A stretch of DNA of 37,123 nucleotides from Intoshia linei. Its lineage: Eukaryota > Orthonectida > Rhopaluridae. The notes beneath the pieces were generated by a model. That model did not search any database. It was given only the letters and a program-made list of their open reading frames with translations, and had not been told where the DNA came from. The position numbers and the translations under genes are program-made. Numbering within the stretch: the stretch's first letter is position 1; every line of letters begins with the position of its first letter. Below are positions 30,936 through 37,123 of the stretch, in pieces. The stretch is from positions 1 to 37,123 of the forward strand of contig LWCA01000245.1 in the NCBI GenBank assembly GCA_001642005.1, given 5' to 3'.

Positions 30936-37123
<6,188 letters not shown>

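Overview
The window looks like nuclear DNA of an invertebrate animal with a very AT-rich genome and very small introns. It contains no bacterial operons, ribosome-binding sites or CRISPR arrays. The recognisable genes are animal or eukaryotic: an AGAP/centaurin-gamma ArfGAP, the MICOS subunit MIC10, a CD225/dispanin-type membrane protein and a spectrin-repeat giant. Most introns that I could define by GT..AG ends, phase and protein similarity are only 33-54 nt. The longer ones are longer largely because mobile elements sit in them. I cannot name the species. Small-intron, AT-rich groups such as orthonectids, dicyemids, myxozoans or flatworms would fit, but that is inference.

Layout, left to right. 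(1) 458-12866, minus strand: 14 phase-compatible exons of a spectrin-repeat/coiled-coil protein (about 1,590 residues in the window, 5' end unresolved); a small plus-strand F-box-like ORF lies inside one of its introns. (2) 13031-15000: a hAT-type MITE with a perfect 8-bp target duplication, some unplaced coding fragments and a plus-strand secreted-type ORF with a frame break. (3) 15097-19266, minus strand: an 8-exon, 514-residue protein with weak SAPS/PP6-regulatory-subunit resemblance; one intron is enlarged by a 714-bp hAT element. (4) 19807-22279: a nest of transposons (TA-flanked pogo/Tc1-like ends around hAT-like ends around a broken Ty3/gypsy integrase remnant with polypurine tract and a tRNA-like pol III box pair). 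(5) 22798-23435, plus: CD225/dispanin-like protein. (6) 23520-24450: hAT transposase remnant. (7) 25557-26478, minus: MIC10 in three exons. (8) 27353-29368, plus: centrin-binding (Sfi1-type) coiled-coil protein in three exons. (9) 30936-36388, plus: AGAP in 22 exons, running off the window before its ArfGAP domain and any ankyrin repeats are complete.

The host genes are unrelated housekeeping, membrane, cytoskeletal and trafficking genes; nothing suggests that they form one pathway. The feature that dominates the rest of the DNA is repeats. One dispersed family (about nine copies or pieces, both orientations, ends reading ATCCTTACTTATATA / TATATAAGTAAGGAT) fills introns and intergenic DNA. 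At least four hAT-like MITEs, two pogo-like elements and a piggyBac-like TTAA element sit in introns or close to genes. The strongest unexplained structure is a two-armed array of TGTCAGTATT / AATACTGACA words in an intron at 28110-28405. No virus, toxin or defence system was recognised.
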